Positions 18,364 through 26,571 of a stretch of DNA of 64,000 nucleotides are shown here, in pieces (positions within the stretch are counted from its first letter, which is position 1; each line of letters opens with the position of its first letter). The notes below the pieces were generated by a model, which was given only the letters and a program-made list of their open reading frames with translations, was not told the DNA's origin and searched no databases. Origin of the DNA: SB21 sp964415295 (GTDB lineage: Bacteria; CLD3; SB21). The DNA lies in contig CAYPYN010000001.1 of NCBI GenBank assembly GCA_964415295.1, positions 186,001 to 250,000 on the forward strand, given 5' to 3'. The position numbers and the translations under genes are program-made.

Positions 18364-19479
18364 TCAGGATCTTTTTATCACCAGCAGCGACAGATCGTCG
18401 CTGGTTCTTGCATCGCCAACGAAACGGTCCACCTGGTTGATCACGGTTTCTCCGATACGCTGCGCATCGAAATGAGCGATCTGTGTCAACAGTTTGTTAA
18501 GGCGTTCGGCGCCGAAAAATTCACCCGCTTCGTTCGCGGCTTCGGAAAGCCCGTCGGAATAAGCCACGAGACATTCTCCCGTGCGCAGTTCGATCTGTTG
18601 TTCGGCATAAGCGGTTTTATGAGACAAACCGAGCGCCAGTTCACCGCGCGTCAATTCTTTGGCCTCCGGCCCGGATACGAACACCGGGGGCATGTGCCCG
18701 GCGTTGACAAAACGCACCCGGCCGGCATTCGGCGCGATCTCGAAATACAAAAGAGAAGCAAAAATACTGGGCAGACTGTCGCGATGAAATATCGTATTGA
18801 CCTTGGAACAAAGGGCGGCCAGCGAATCGTGTTCGGAAGCCAGCGCGCGAACGGTAGCCTGTAATTTCGCAGTTAACAAAGCAGCGCGAAGGCCTTTGCC
18901 GGCCACATCGGCCATGATAAGACCGGCGCGGTCGTCACTGATCCTCAGAAAATCAACGAGATCGCCGCCGACCTCATTGGCGGGGCGGGAATAGAGCCAG
19001 ACCGACCATCCGGATATCTGCGGACTCCGCTCCGGAGCCAAAGCCTGCTGAACCTTGCGGCCGGATTCGAGTTCGCTGTGCGCAAGCAGTTTGTCTTTTA
19101 ATTCCAGAAGAAGCACGAACAAGATCAATATGCCGCCCAGAAAAGTATTGTCGTTGATCCTGGCGCTCCCAAGCTGAATGGTAAATCCCGCATTCGTAAA
19201 GAAAATACCAAGCAAGAGCAGGAGCCGCCGGGTGGGCGTGAGCTTGAAGAACATGCTTTTGAGCAGCCACCATACGAAAAAGATCCAGCGTTTGATAACG
19301 TTCATTTCGTCCAGCCTGGACTTTTTTTCCGTATCAATATAAAAATCGCGCAATTCGCGGTATTCGCGGCGGATATTGTCGAAGTGACCGCCGGATTGAA
19401 CGTCGTGCCGGATCGTATTGAATATGCCGGGTTCCTGTTTCTTATTTGAATTTTCGCCTGACATGGGATCCATTTCCAT
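18364..19479 (-). CDS. membrane-associated SpoIIE/RsbU-type PP2C serine phosphatase
   Basis: The protein is about 371 residues. An N-terminal soluble part is followed by two or so membrane spans (about 80-140, including FKLTPTRRLLLLLGIFFTNA) and a C-terminal PP2C-like SpoIIE domain with metal-binding Asp motifs (EVGGDLVDF, MADVAGKG, VAYSDGLSEA, SDDLSLLVIK). RsbU-type phosphatases dephosphorylate anti-anti-sigma (STAS) proteins to switch regulators on; no partner gene is adjacent. The start is uncertain: ATG at 19479, 19473 or 19464 and a TTG at 19494 are all in frame and none has a clear ribosome binding site. Confidence 0.83.
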   Translation of the reverse strand: MEMDPMSGENSNKKQEPGIFNTIRHDVQSGGHFDNIRREYRELRDFYIDTEKKSRLDEMNVIKRWIFFVWWLLKSMFFKLTPTRRLLLLLGIFFTNAGFTIQLGSARINDNTFLGGILILFVLLLELKDKLLAHSELESGRKVQQALAPERSPQISGWSVWLYSRPANEVGGDLVDFLRISDDRAGLIMADVAGKGLRAALLTAKLQATVRALASEHDSLAALCSKVNTIFHRDSLPSIFASLLYFEIAPNAGRVRFVNAGHMPPVFVSGPEAKELTRGELALGLSHKTAYAEQQIELRTGECLVAYSDGLSEAANEAGEFFGAERLNKLLTQIAHFDAQRIGETVINQVDRFVGDARTSDDLSLLVIKRS

Positions 19480-19868
19480 TTTTCTAAATTTCAATAAATA
19501 CTACGTAGCTTTCAAGCGATTGTTTGAAAATTTTTGTTATAGAGATACCTGTTGCTGTTAGAAAGAGATTCTTATCAGAATGAGATTCTATTTATCGTCT
19601 TTTTATTCATTGACAAATCATCGTTATTTTAATGCGTCTGGGGAGAACCGATGGCCCTGCCGGTAGTTTTGACCAGGTTGCACGCGCTGCGAAAGGAAGA
19701 AAGGCATGAGAGCTGGTTCTTATCATCACCGCCGACCCTCTCAACCTTCACGGTGTCGTAGTGCCTGGTAAACACAGGTATGGCGTAATTTTCCGGTAAC
19801 CTTTCGCGATGACCATCGTAGCTTATCGATAAGCTCGTTCTAACAAACCGCACACTGAAAGGAGATAG
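19480..19868. other. long intergenic / leader region with structured sequence
   Basis: This 389-base stretch has no convincing gene. A TTGACA at 19610-19615 may mark a promoter. From about 19630 to 19840 the sequence is GC-richer than the AT-rich part before it and contains the perfect palindrome AGCTTATCGATAAGCT near 19819. It ends in a good ribosome binding site (AAAGGAG) for the lipoprotein at 19869. An 82-codon open frame on the other strand (19629-19877) has no recognisable domain. The region could be a structured leader RNA or a decayed gene. Confidence 0.4.
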
Positions 19869-20774
19869 ATGAAACATCTCATGTGGATTCTTCTGGTGCT
19901 ATCGGCCTGCAACGATCAAAAGGCCGATATGTCTTATGATACTACCGTCAAGCATCCGGCCTATGTCGATTCACATCCTAAAGTTCTCTTCGACGAAGCT
20001 CACAAGAATTTCCACACGTCCACCGGACGTTATGCTCCTTTTGTGAATCTGATTCGTAATGACGGCTACGAAGTAACGGCCAATAAGGAACCGTTTTCAG
20101 AAAAGACCTTGTCGAACTATAAGATTCTTGTCATATCCAATGCAAAAGGCATAAATGAAAAGTATGAAGCCGCTTTTACCGAGGAGGAGTGCGACGCGGT
20201 CAAGGCTTGGGTGGAATCCGGCGGTTCGTTGCTTCTGATCGCCGACCATTATCCCATGGGTTCTGCAGCTCAGCCGCTAGCCTCGCGTTTTGGTGTGACC
20301 ATGGGCAACGGTTCCGTAGAAGACTCCATGCACTTCGAGGGCCATAGGCAGTACAAAGACCAACTGGCGTTTGCGAGGGACAATACTCTTTTGAAAAACC
20401 ACCCGATCACCAACGGGCGTAACGCCGATGAAATGATCAACAAAGTTGTCGTCTTCACCGGCCAGTCGCTTAAAACAACCGCCGAGGCGCAGATCATACT
20501 GGAACTGAGCCCTACGGCCATGGAAACGGTTCCCGATTCGATCTGGCATGCCGACGGCAATACATACACACGCTTTCAGGGACCCCTGCCTATCCATAAT
20601 TGCAGTATGGGCCTGGCCATGCATGTGGGAAAAGGCCGCGTAGTGATCCTTGGAGAGGCCGCTTGTCTCACGGCTCAGATTGACGGAACAGGGAAATTCG
20701 GGATGAATGTTCCGGAAAACGATAACCGGCAATTCGCGCTGAACATCTTGCACTGGTTGTCAGGACTTATCTGA
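19869..20774 (+). CDS. lipoprotein with ThuA/DUF4350-like glutamine-amidotransferase fold
   Basis: The 301-residue protein begins with a short signal ending in the lipobox LSAC (Cys14), so it is probably a lipoprotein. The rest follows the DUF4350/GATase-like pattern: KVLFDEAHKNFHTSTGRY, YKILVISNAKG, VKAWVESGGSLLLIADH, GKGRVVILGEA and a last helix FALNILHWL. Proteins of this fold bind or modify small ligands, but this family is uncharacterised. AAAGGAG lies 5 bases upstream of the start. Confidence 0.72.
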   Translation: MKHLMWILLVLSACNDQKADMSYDTTVKHPAYVDSHPKVLFDEAHKNFHTSTGRYAPFVNLIRNDGYEVTANKEPFSEKTLSNYKILVISNAKGINEKYEAAFTEEECDAVKAWVESGGSLLLIADHYPMGSAAQPLASRFGVTMGNGSVEDSMHFEGHRQYKDQLAFARDNTLLKNHPITNGRNADEMINKVVVFTGQSLKTTAEAQIILELSPTAMETVPDSIWHADGNTYTRFQGPLPIHNCSMGLAMHVGKGRVVILGEAACLTAQIDGTGKFGMNVPENDNRQFALNILHWLSGLI

Positions 20775-20787
20775 CATTACAAAAAGA

Positions 20788-20850
20788 ATCCCGCAGATAC
20801 TGTACCCCGACGCAGAGATTTTCTACGCCGATCCATGGCATCTGCGGGAT
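20788..20850. repeat. inverted repeat with 41-base loop
   Basis: ATCCCGCAGAT (20788-20798) pairs perfectly with ATCTGCGGGAT (20840-20850). The hairpin lies between two convergent genes, 13 bases after the lipoprotein stop and 17 bases from the transporter stop. It has no run of T on either side, so it is not a standard terminator, though it may stop or protect both transcripts. Confidence 0.7.
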
Positions 20851-20867
20851 GAAAGTACGAGCAACAG

Positions 20868-22895
20868 CTATAACTGGAACTGTTCGATGATCTCGTGCGA
20901 CAGTTTGACGCAGAAGGAATCAATGCGTTTGAGAATCGCAAGCAGATCAAGATGCGTGTTGCTGGAGTTCAGTGTATCCTCTCCGCCTTTGGCCATACGT
21001 CCCATGTGTAATGCCCGCAGTTTTACTTCCTGTTCTGAGATCGAATGTTTCGTGTCGATGATCGTCTTAGCAACCTCTTTGTCTTCCTTACGTAAGGCAT
21101 CCAGTGTCTTGTCCAGACGTTCTTTGACCAGCGCGTAGAACTGGCTCAGTTCTTTTTCACCTTCGCTTGAGAATTTCCATTTATTGTCTACAAAGCGTTC
21201 CGACTGTTCCGCAACGGCCAGCCCGATACGTTCACTGATATGCCGCAGATCGTCGATGGTTAATAACAAACGCATCAACCGGCGCGATTGCGTCAAACTG
21301 ATGCTCTTTTGGGACAGACGCGTCAAGTATCTTCTGATGGCATTTTCCAGCATGTTGACGTTCTTCATGTACTCGCGCACTTTGGCCAAACGTTCTTCGT
21401 TATCCGGTTTGTACAGGTTAAGGACCTCGCCGTACATCTGTTTGATAATATCCACCAAACGCCCTTCTTCGAGCTGGGCCTGCTGCAAGGCGATATCCGG
21501 CGTCTCAAGATACGCATTGTTGAGATATTTCGGACGGAATTCTTCGCCTTCGGCTTTTTCAGGAACTAGTTTCATAACCATCTTAGCAGTTAATGGAACA
21601 AAGGCGATTAACAAAGCGGCCGTCAAAATGTTGAACATCATGTGGCCGTTTGCAATTTGGCGAGGTATGGAATCGCTACCCATCCAGTGTGTGACATTCG
21701 TGATTAATGTTTCGAACGGAACCAGGAATGGCGTAAAAATGATGACGCCGATCACGCTGAACATCGTGTGTGCTACAGCAGTTCTCTTACCGTTAGTGGA
21801 CGCACCGAGAGCTGACAGCAGTGCTGTTGCACAGGTTCCGATGTTCGCACCAAATACAAGCGGCATGGCAGATTGCAGACTGAGTAGTCCCTCGCTGGCC
21901 AACACCACGCACAAACCGATCGTCGCACCGCTGCTTTGAATGATACCTGTAAATACCGTAGAAGCAAGAATACCAATGAGGGGATTGTTGCCCGATACTC
22001 TCAACCACTCCACAAACGCCGGCATAGATTTAAGCGGGGCGATCGATTGAGACATCACGGCCATTCCAAAGAAGATGAATCCAAATCCAAGAATGATCTC
22101 TCCAATGTAGATATAGACCTTGCGCTTAGTCAGGATCGTCATGAGAAACCCGCCTCCAACCAGCAGGAGAGAATAGTCGGAAACATTGAACGCGATCAAC
22201 TGAACTGTAATCGTCGTACCAATATGTGCTCCCATGAGAACTCCGATCGCTTGCTGTAAGGTCATCAATGCCGAACTGACCAAACCGACAACCATAACGG
22301 AAGTAGCCGAACTGCTTTGAACGATTCCTGTGATCACGATACCGACAAGCAGTCCGAGAAACCGGTTACTTGTGAGCGCGCTGAGAATACCGCGCAGACG
22401 GTCGCCTGCCACTTTCTGCAAGCCGCCGGAACCGAGCCCCATTCCGTAGAGAAATATTCCAAGACCCCCAAATAGTCCGATGGCGAGAAATAACCACCAC
22501 ATCGTTCTCTGCGCACGAACGACCACGTGCGGCGTATCTCCCGTCATTTTTTCAGCGCGGGCAATGATGATGTAATCGCCGGCCGCATCGCCCAGAACAA
22601 ACGAGTTTTCGGCAATACCTTCCGCATTGGTCTCCACTACTTTTTTTCCCAAGGCCTCGCCTTTGGCCTTACCGGGCTTTTCAATGATCTCAAAGGTAAC
22701 CGGTACGCCCGCAACCGGTTTCCCGGCCGAATCGGTGACTTCAAATCTGATCGGTGCTCCAAGATCTGTAGACGTCAAACCCACAAAGAGTTTTTGTCCC
22801 GGCTGATAGGAAACGTTTTTCAGGATGTATGGGTCCTGTGCAAAAACCATCACCGGAAGACATAACATCCAGCTCCACATCATGATTTTTTTCAT
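20868..22895 (-). CDS. Na/Pi cotransporter family protein with periplasmic Ig-like domain and PhoU-like tail
   Basis: The 675-residue protein has a signal peptide (1-19), a Big1/Ig-like beta domain (about 25-130, with RFEVTDSAGKPVAGVPVTFE), a membrane transport domain (about 135-440) with two inverted repeats marked GIVQSSSATS and GIIQSSGATI, and a C-terminal PhoU-like helical domain (about 470-670). The QSS motifs mark NptA/YjbB-type sodium-phosphate transporters. The added exported Ig domain places a binding module on the periplasmic side. It stands alone between terminators. Confidence 0.88.
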   Translation of the reverse strand: MKKIMMWSWMLCLPVMVFAQDPYILKNVSYQPGQKLFVGLTSTDLGAPIRFEVTDSAGKPVAGVPVTFEIIEKPGKAKGEALGKKVVETNAEGIAENSFVLGDAAGDYIIIARAEKMTGDTPHVVVRAQRTMWWLFLAIGLFGGLGIFLYGMGLGSGGLQKVAGDRLRGILSALTSNRFLGLLVGIVITGIVQSSSATSVMVVGLVSSALMTLQQAIGVLMGAHIGTTITVQLIAFNVSDYSLLLVGGGFLMTILTKRKVYIYIGEIILGFGFIFFGMAVMSQSIAPLKSMPAFVEWLRVSGNNPLIGILASTVFTGIIQSSGATIGLCVVLASEGLLSLQSAMPLVFGANIGTCATALLSALGASTNGKRTAVAHTMFSVIGVIIFTPFLVPFETLITNVTHWMGSDSIPRQIANGHMMFNILTAALLIAFVPLTAKMVMKLVPEKAEGEEFRPKYLNNAYLETPDIALQQAQLEEGRLVDIIKQMYGEVLNLYKPDNEERLAKVREYMKNVNMLENAIRRYLTRLSQKSISLTQSRRLMRLLLTIDDLRHISERIGLAVAEQSERFVDNKWKFSSEGEKELSQFYALVKERLDKTLDALRKEDKEVAKTIIDTKHSISEQEVKLRALHMGRMAKGGEDTLNSSNTHLDLLAILKRIDSFCVKLSHEIIEQFQL

Positions 22896-22909
22896 ATTCC
22901 GCTCCTCAA

Positions 22910-22944
22910 GAAATTAAAAAGGCGTATGACCGCCATACGCCTTT
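22910..22944 (-). terminator. rho-independent terminator downstream of the PepSY gene
   Basis: On the minus strand AAAGGCGTATG, a 5-base loop and CATACGCCTTT form an 11-pair hairpin followed by a T run (TTTTTAATTT). It lies about 135 bases after the PepSY stop and just ahead of the Na/Pi cotransporter start. Confidence 0.8.
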
Positions 22945-23078
22945 ACAGAATTAAATAAACTGAAAAATGGAATTATTAAATGGTCGAATATCGGACATGA
23001 CAGCAACTTGTGTAGTGAGAACAGAGATCCGACGCCCGCCTAAATTTCCTCAAAAATTGTGGGATTTACAATGATTTT

Positions 23079-23654
23079 TTACAAGTATCGGTACAGGAGA
23101 ATGAAGAGCATTGGAATCGCCACACCTATCATTGTTAGTACGGCACCGCGGCCTTTGATGCCCTGTTTCCCTTTCAGAATGAATAGACCGGAAAGAGATA
23201 AGAAAATAAGAAAAACGGCAAACAAATCGGAAACCCATGTCCAAATCTTCTTAGCGTGATTGAGGTGCAGGTAATTCATGTCAAAGAGCAACAAACGCTC
23301 GGATATCTTCTCTTCCGCCACGACTCCGGTCCTTCGATTATACAGAAGCGTGCGGCCGTCAAGAAAGACTTTGAGCTCATCCGGACTTGAACGGAAACTG
23401 CTCTTTATGGGACCGGATAACGATACGTGACGCACGACATGCTCCAACAGCTCCTCCTGAGTTCCGGCATCGCTCGGTGGAATAATTCTTTCGGTTCTGG
23501 AAATAGCATAATTCGGATTCCAGTCCTGGATATGATTGACCGCTATGCCGGATATGGAAAATATAAGCGTAAACCCAACGGTCAGATAACCGATGTCGCG
23601 GTGCAGAGAACGGTTCAGTTTGTATAACGCCAACGTCCATTTTCTGTTTTGCAT
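23079..23654 (-). CDS. PepSY-associated membrane protein
   Basis: The 191-residue protein has an N-terminal span (LHRDIGYLTVGFTLIFSISG) typical of PepSY-TM proteins, a periplasmic PepSY-like domain (about 50-125, with VFLDGRTLLYNRRTG) and two C-terminal spans. The HLNHAKKIWTWVSD motif is typical of the family, whose larger members are siderophore-reductase-like. It has no linked TonB receptor gene here. Confidence 0.82.
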   Translation of the reverse strand: MQNRKWTLALYKLNRSLHRDIGYLTVGFTLIFSISGIAVNHIQDWNPNYAISRTERIIPPSDAGTQEELLEHVVRHVSLSGPIKSSFRSSPDELKVFLDGRTLLYNRRTGVVAEEKISERLLLFDMNYLHLNHAKKIWTWVSDLFAVFLIFLSLSGLFILKGKQGIKGRGAVLTMIGVAIPMLFILLYRYL

Positions 23655-23767
23655 TTTGTACTCTTTTCTTAAATATGCAGATCGATTTTTTTCTTTGACT
23701 TCACAGTGATTTTAGATTAGTTTCTTACCATAAAATAATTTATCCGTACACCTTAATGAGAGGTCTC

Positions 23768-24178
23768 ATGATTAGATTTTTGCTTTCCTGCGCACTGATG
23801 CTTGGCTTTTGTTTCACCCTGACATCGTGCCCCGAGGATAAGAACAGTTCACTGCCGGGAAGTCAATGGCTCCTGCAATCAATAGACAATGTCGCAGTTG
23901 TGTCCGAGGAACGGATCGAATTCACTTCCAGTGAAGTGCATTTCTACGAAGACCTCGGTGAATGCTGGGACTTCTACATCGAAAGCTTTGAAATTCACGG
24001 CGACAGTTTGATCATGAACGGCGGCGAATATATGGTCGGATTTGAACTGGACGGCGACCATCTTCATATTTTGACCGGCGAATCGGAGTGGATCTATTCC
24101 AAAGACGACTTCGACCCTTCCACCTACACCATTTGCGAAGCAGTCAAACATAAAGCGGAGTGGAAAATTAACCGGTAA
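23768..24178 (+). CDS. small lipoprotein, lipocalin/META-like
   Basis: The protein is 136 residues with a signal peptide and lipobox LTSC, so it should be lipid-anchored. The mature part (GSQWLLQSIDNV, then short beta-strands and MNGGEYMVGFELDGDHLHI) resembles lipocalin-like or META-type small beta-barrels. I prefer ATG 23768, which has GAGAGG just upstream, over the ATG at 23756. Function unknown. Confidence 0.7.
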   Translation: MIRFLLSCALMLGFCFTLTSCPEDKNSSLPGSQWLLQSIDNVAVVSEERIEFTSSEVHFYEDLGECWDFYIESFEIHGDSLIMNGGEYMVGFELDGDHLHILTGESEWIYSKDDFDPSTYTICEAVKHKAEWKINR

Positions 24179-24202
24179 AATCTATCTGTTATCCGATAAA
24201 AC

Positions 24203-24240
24203 AAAGGCTTTCCAAGTTTAGGAAAGCCTTTTGTTTTTTT
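24203..24240 (+). terminator. rho-independent terminator of the small lipoprotein gene
   Basis: AAAGGCTTTCC, a 7-base loop and GGAAAGCCTTT form an 11-pair hairpin followed by TGTTTTTTT. It ends the plus-strand lipoprotein transcript 25 bases after its stop; the stem may also serve the convergent sulfur cluster. Confidence 0.88.
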
Positions 24241-24256
24241 GTACAACCTGACAATA

Positions 24257-24727
24257 TTACTTAATAATCGCCCCTATGCCTTTGATCTGATAGACCGTCA
24301 CCGGACCCGTGACCGAAGTTGAATCAAAGGCGGTTCCTTTTTCCTCGGCCTGGTGCTGGTAATATTTCAGCGCCTGTTCTTTGGACAATTCAATGGCTTC
24401 GACCACGCCTTCGACTGTAGCCGTTTTGCCTTTGGCCGTTACGGGAAAAATGATCTCTCCGTCTTCAACCTTTATCTTGATTTTCTGGAACTCTTTGTCG
24501 CTGGCCAGCTCCATCCAGCAGCCGCGTTTGGCGCAGACGTCCACGATCTTGCCCTCAACAAGTACGGCCTTTCCAACGAACTGAGGCATATTGTCCATCA
24601 AAGCGGATATTTTGACGGTCTCTTTGAGCGTAAGATCTTTGCCGTATTTTTCGGTTTCCGGCGTTTTGGCGCACCCGGTATAGAGCCACAAGCCCAGACC
24701 CAGAGCGATCAGAATATTCATCTTCAT
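24257..24727 (-). CDS. DUF4920 lipoprotein
   Basis: The 156-residue protein starts at ATG 24727, which has GGGAGA seven bases upstream, and has a signal with lipobox YTGC. The mature domain shows the DUF4920 (OB-fold-like) pattern: VLVEGKIVDVCAKRGCWMEL, IKVEDGEIIFPV, KTATVEGVVEAIELS. The CAKRGCW motif places two Cys for possible metal or thiol chemistry. It is the last gene of the sulfur cluster, 71 bases after ccmH. The open frame continues much further upstream but only as a shadow of ccmH. Confidence 0.82.
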   Translation of the reverse strand: MKMNILIALGLGLWLYTGCAKTPETEKYGKDLTLKETVKISALMDNMPQFVGKAVLVEGKIVDVCAKRGCWMELASDKEFQKIKIKVEDGEIIFPVTAKGKTATVEGVVEAIELSKEQALKYYQHQAEEKGTAFDSTSVTGPVTVYQIKGIGAIIK

Positions 24728-24798
24728 AATATATCTCCCATGATAAGTTGCGGCGTCAATGTAGTTAAAACCGGTCACAAAAATCAATAATAACAAAC

Positions 24799-25302
24799 TT
24801 AAGAATCCATTTCTTTCAATTCGCGCTCGACGCGTTCTAATTCGGAATCCGGAATGTTTTGCTGTTTTTCCTCTCCCCGATCCTTTTTGGAATTGGAAAC
24901 GAAACGCAGGAACATGGCGAGTGCCAGACTGCCGATCAACAGCACGGACGCAGGTATGATCCATAACATCAAATTGAACCCGGAGGGCTTGGGTACGGCC
25001 AGGATACGTTCGCCATATTTGGCGACAAATCGATCTATGATCTGTTCTTCCGTTTGTCCCTGATCCAAGGCTTCGCGGATCTCCGCGTTGATCTTGTCCG
25101 AGGCCGATGACGGATGCACGTCCACTGTCTGTTTCCAACAGCATGGGGAGATCAATTTTCCGGCTATCCGTTTCGCCTCGCCTTCACGATTACCAATCAC
25201 TGAGTCCGTACGAACGGTGTCCCGAACCGCAGGATGTGCGACGCGGACAAAACCGGACGCAAACCATAGAAAAACGGCGAAAACAACGGCAATTTTATTC
25301 AT
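24799..25302 (-). CDS. ccmH: CcmH-like cytochrome c biogenesis protein with adjacent Cys pair
   Basis: The 167-residue protein has a signal peptide, then the CcmH/CycL/NrfF domain (about 40-105) with IREALDQGQTEEQIIDRFVAKYGERIL, one membrane span (about 108-132) and a charged cytoplasmic tail. CcmH normally uses a CxxC pair (LRC..C) to reduce apocytochrome c; here the site reads SPCCW (C54-C55), a variant with neighbouring Cys. No other ccm genes or cytochromes c are present in the window. It lies 16 bases after the rhodanese-like gene, which suggests a thiol role within the sulfur cluster. Confidence 0.85.
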   Translation of the reverse strand: MNKIAVVFAVFLWFASGFVRVAHPAVRDTVRTDSVIGNREGEAKRIAGKLISPCCWKQTVDVHPSSASDKINAEIREALDQGQTEEQIIDRFVAKYGERILAVPKPSGFNLMLWIIPASVLLIGSLALAMFLRFVSNSKKDRGEEKQQNIPDSELERVERELKEMDS

Positions 25303-25318
25303 TCAAGTGTCTCTAAGA

Positions 25319-25969
25319 TCAGCAGCCTTCCTTTTTCTTTTTTCCGGTTTTCACAGGCTGCTTTTGCGATTTCGTATCTAATTTTGGCATCACTTTGGTC
25401 TGTGCCACTTTGGTTTCTTCAACACCGGTTTGCGGCGATCCGCCAAAGAACTTGCTTATCTCTTTTATTTTGTCAAAGGACGCTGTTTGCTCTTTCGTGG
25501 CATTGGCCGGCATTTTGGGAAAGAGGATCTTGTCATTCCACTCCTCGAGTCCGCCGAAGAGAATGTAAACGCCTTTATATCCTTTCGCTCTCAGAAGGAA
25601 CCACGCCTGGGCGGAGTGGATCCCGCCGTCGGAATACAACACGATCTTTTCATTGCGAAGCAGCGGATAGGTCTCTAATTGCGAGGTCATCACGTTTTCG
25701 GAATTCGGTATGTGATATTCGTTGAACTCCTTTTCACTGCGCAGATCGAGCAGACGGAAATCGGCCTTGCCCTGAATGATCCAATCGGCCAATTCTTCTA
25801 CTTTCACATGATCCACGGTTTGATCAACGATCAGTCCGAGTTCTTTCGCATCGATGGTCGTGCGGCTGCCCCGGTACGGACTCCCTGCAGACAATCCGAT
25901 GAATCCAAGCAGGATCGCGATTCCGGCAAGGCGCTGATTCAATGTTAAATTCAACCAAATCTTTTTCAT
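25319..25969 (-). CDS. membrane-anchored rhodanese-like protein lacking the catalytic Cys
   Basis: The 216-residue protein has an N-terminal membrane segment (about 12-29) and a rhodanese domain (about 40-165) with LLDLRSEKEFNEYHIPNS and WFLLRAKGYKGVYILFGGLEEW. The active-site loop reads LYSDGGIHS: Ser113 stands where rhodaneses have the persulfide Cys and His118 where many have Arg. The only Cys in the protein is the last residue, C216, at the end of a basic tail (KKKKEGC). It starts at ATG 25969, three bases after the YeeE-like gene. Canonical sulfurtransferase activity is therefore unlikely; sulfur binding by the terminal Cys is an inference. Confidence 0.85.
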   Translation of the reverse strand: MKKIWLNLTLNQRLAGIAILLGFIGLSAGSPYRGSRTTIDAKELGLIVDQTVDHVKVEELADWIIQGKADFRLLDLRSEKEFNEYHIPNSENVMTSQLETYPLLRNEKIVLYSDGGIHSAQAWFLLRAKGYKGVYILFGGLEEWNDKILFPKMPANATKEQTASFDKIKEISKFFGGSPQTGVEETKVAQTKVMPKLDTKSQKQPVKTGKKKKEGC

Positions 25970-25971
25970 CT

Positions 25972-26571
25972 TTATACCCCGCTTGCTTTTTTGGACATTT
26001 TCTTTTCGCCCCACTCGGCCGCTGCAAAAGCGCCTACGGCCATAACGACCACGGCAAATACCAGAACGCCATAAGGTATATCGAATAATTGCGGCAAAGT
26101 GACCTGTCCCATGGGCGTTGAATTATAGAAGTCTTTAAAGAACGGGAATACAAAACCAAAGGCAAAGATCCCGCCGAAAATGCCGAGCAAATAGACCATC
26201 GCATCAATGCGGCCGGTCGAGCAAGCCACGGCCGACGTGCCCGGACAATAACCGCCTATGACGAATCCGAACCCGAGCAGCAGTCCGCCGATCATTTGCG
26301 GCGCGAGAAATGTCGGGTTGAGATAAACAAGACTCAAATCCATAAAACCGATCCAGGACAAATAAAATACTCCGAGCATGGCCGTCACGATCGCGCTAAA
26401 CATGACCTTCAGCACGCTCATATCGTAAAAATAGAATTGCGCGGCGAGTTTTCGTCCGCTGCCGAAACCGGCGCGTTCAAGAAAGAATCCGAAACCGATA
26501 CCGATGATAAAGGCGACGATCAAACTGAATTCCTCGCCAAACATGCCGAATTTATAAAAAGGTGCGTTCAT
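25972..26571 (-). CDS. YeeE/YedE (TsuA-like) sulfur transporter, second half protein
   Basis: The 199-residue membrane protein has about five spans and the YeeE signature GGYCPGTSAVACSTGR, whose Cys residues are conserved in thiosulfate transporters of this family. The start at ATG 26571 has GGAGG eight bases upstream and overlaps the stop of the preceding half by ATGA. Family proteins import thiosulfate or related sulfur ions by passing them along Cys residues. Together with the gene before it, it makes up what is one polypeptide in many other bacteria. Confidence 0.85.
   Translation of the reverse strand: MNAPFYKFGMFGEEFSLIVAFIIGIGFGFFLERAGFGSGRKLAAQFYFYDMSVLKVMFSAIVTAMLGVFYLSWIGFMDLSLVYLNPTFLAPQMIGGLLLGFGFVIGGYCPGTSAVACSTGRIDAMVYLLGIFGGIFAFGFVFPFFKDFYNSTPMGQVTLPQLFDIPYGVLVFAVVVMAVGAFAAAEWGEKKMSKKASGV

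Noticed and set aside
19629..19877. 82-codon minus-strand frame in the leader region
   Set aside because: No family, no binding site; kept only as part of the unexplained leader.
24728..25144. Upstream extension of the DUF4920 frame
   Set aside because: It is the out-of-frame shadow of ccmH; the lipoprotein signal and binding site fix the start at 24727.
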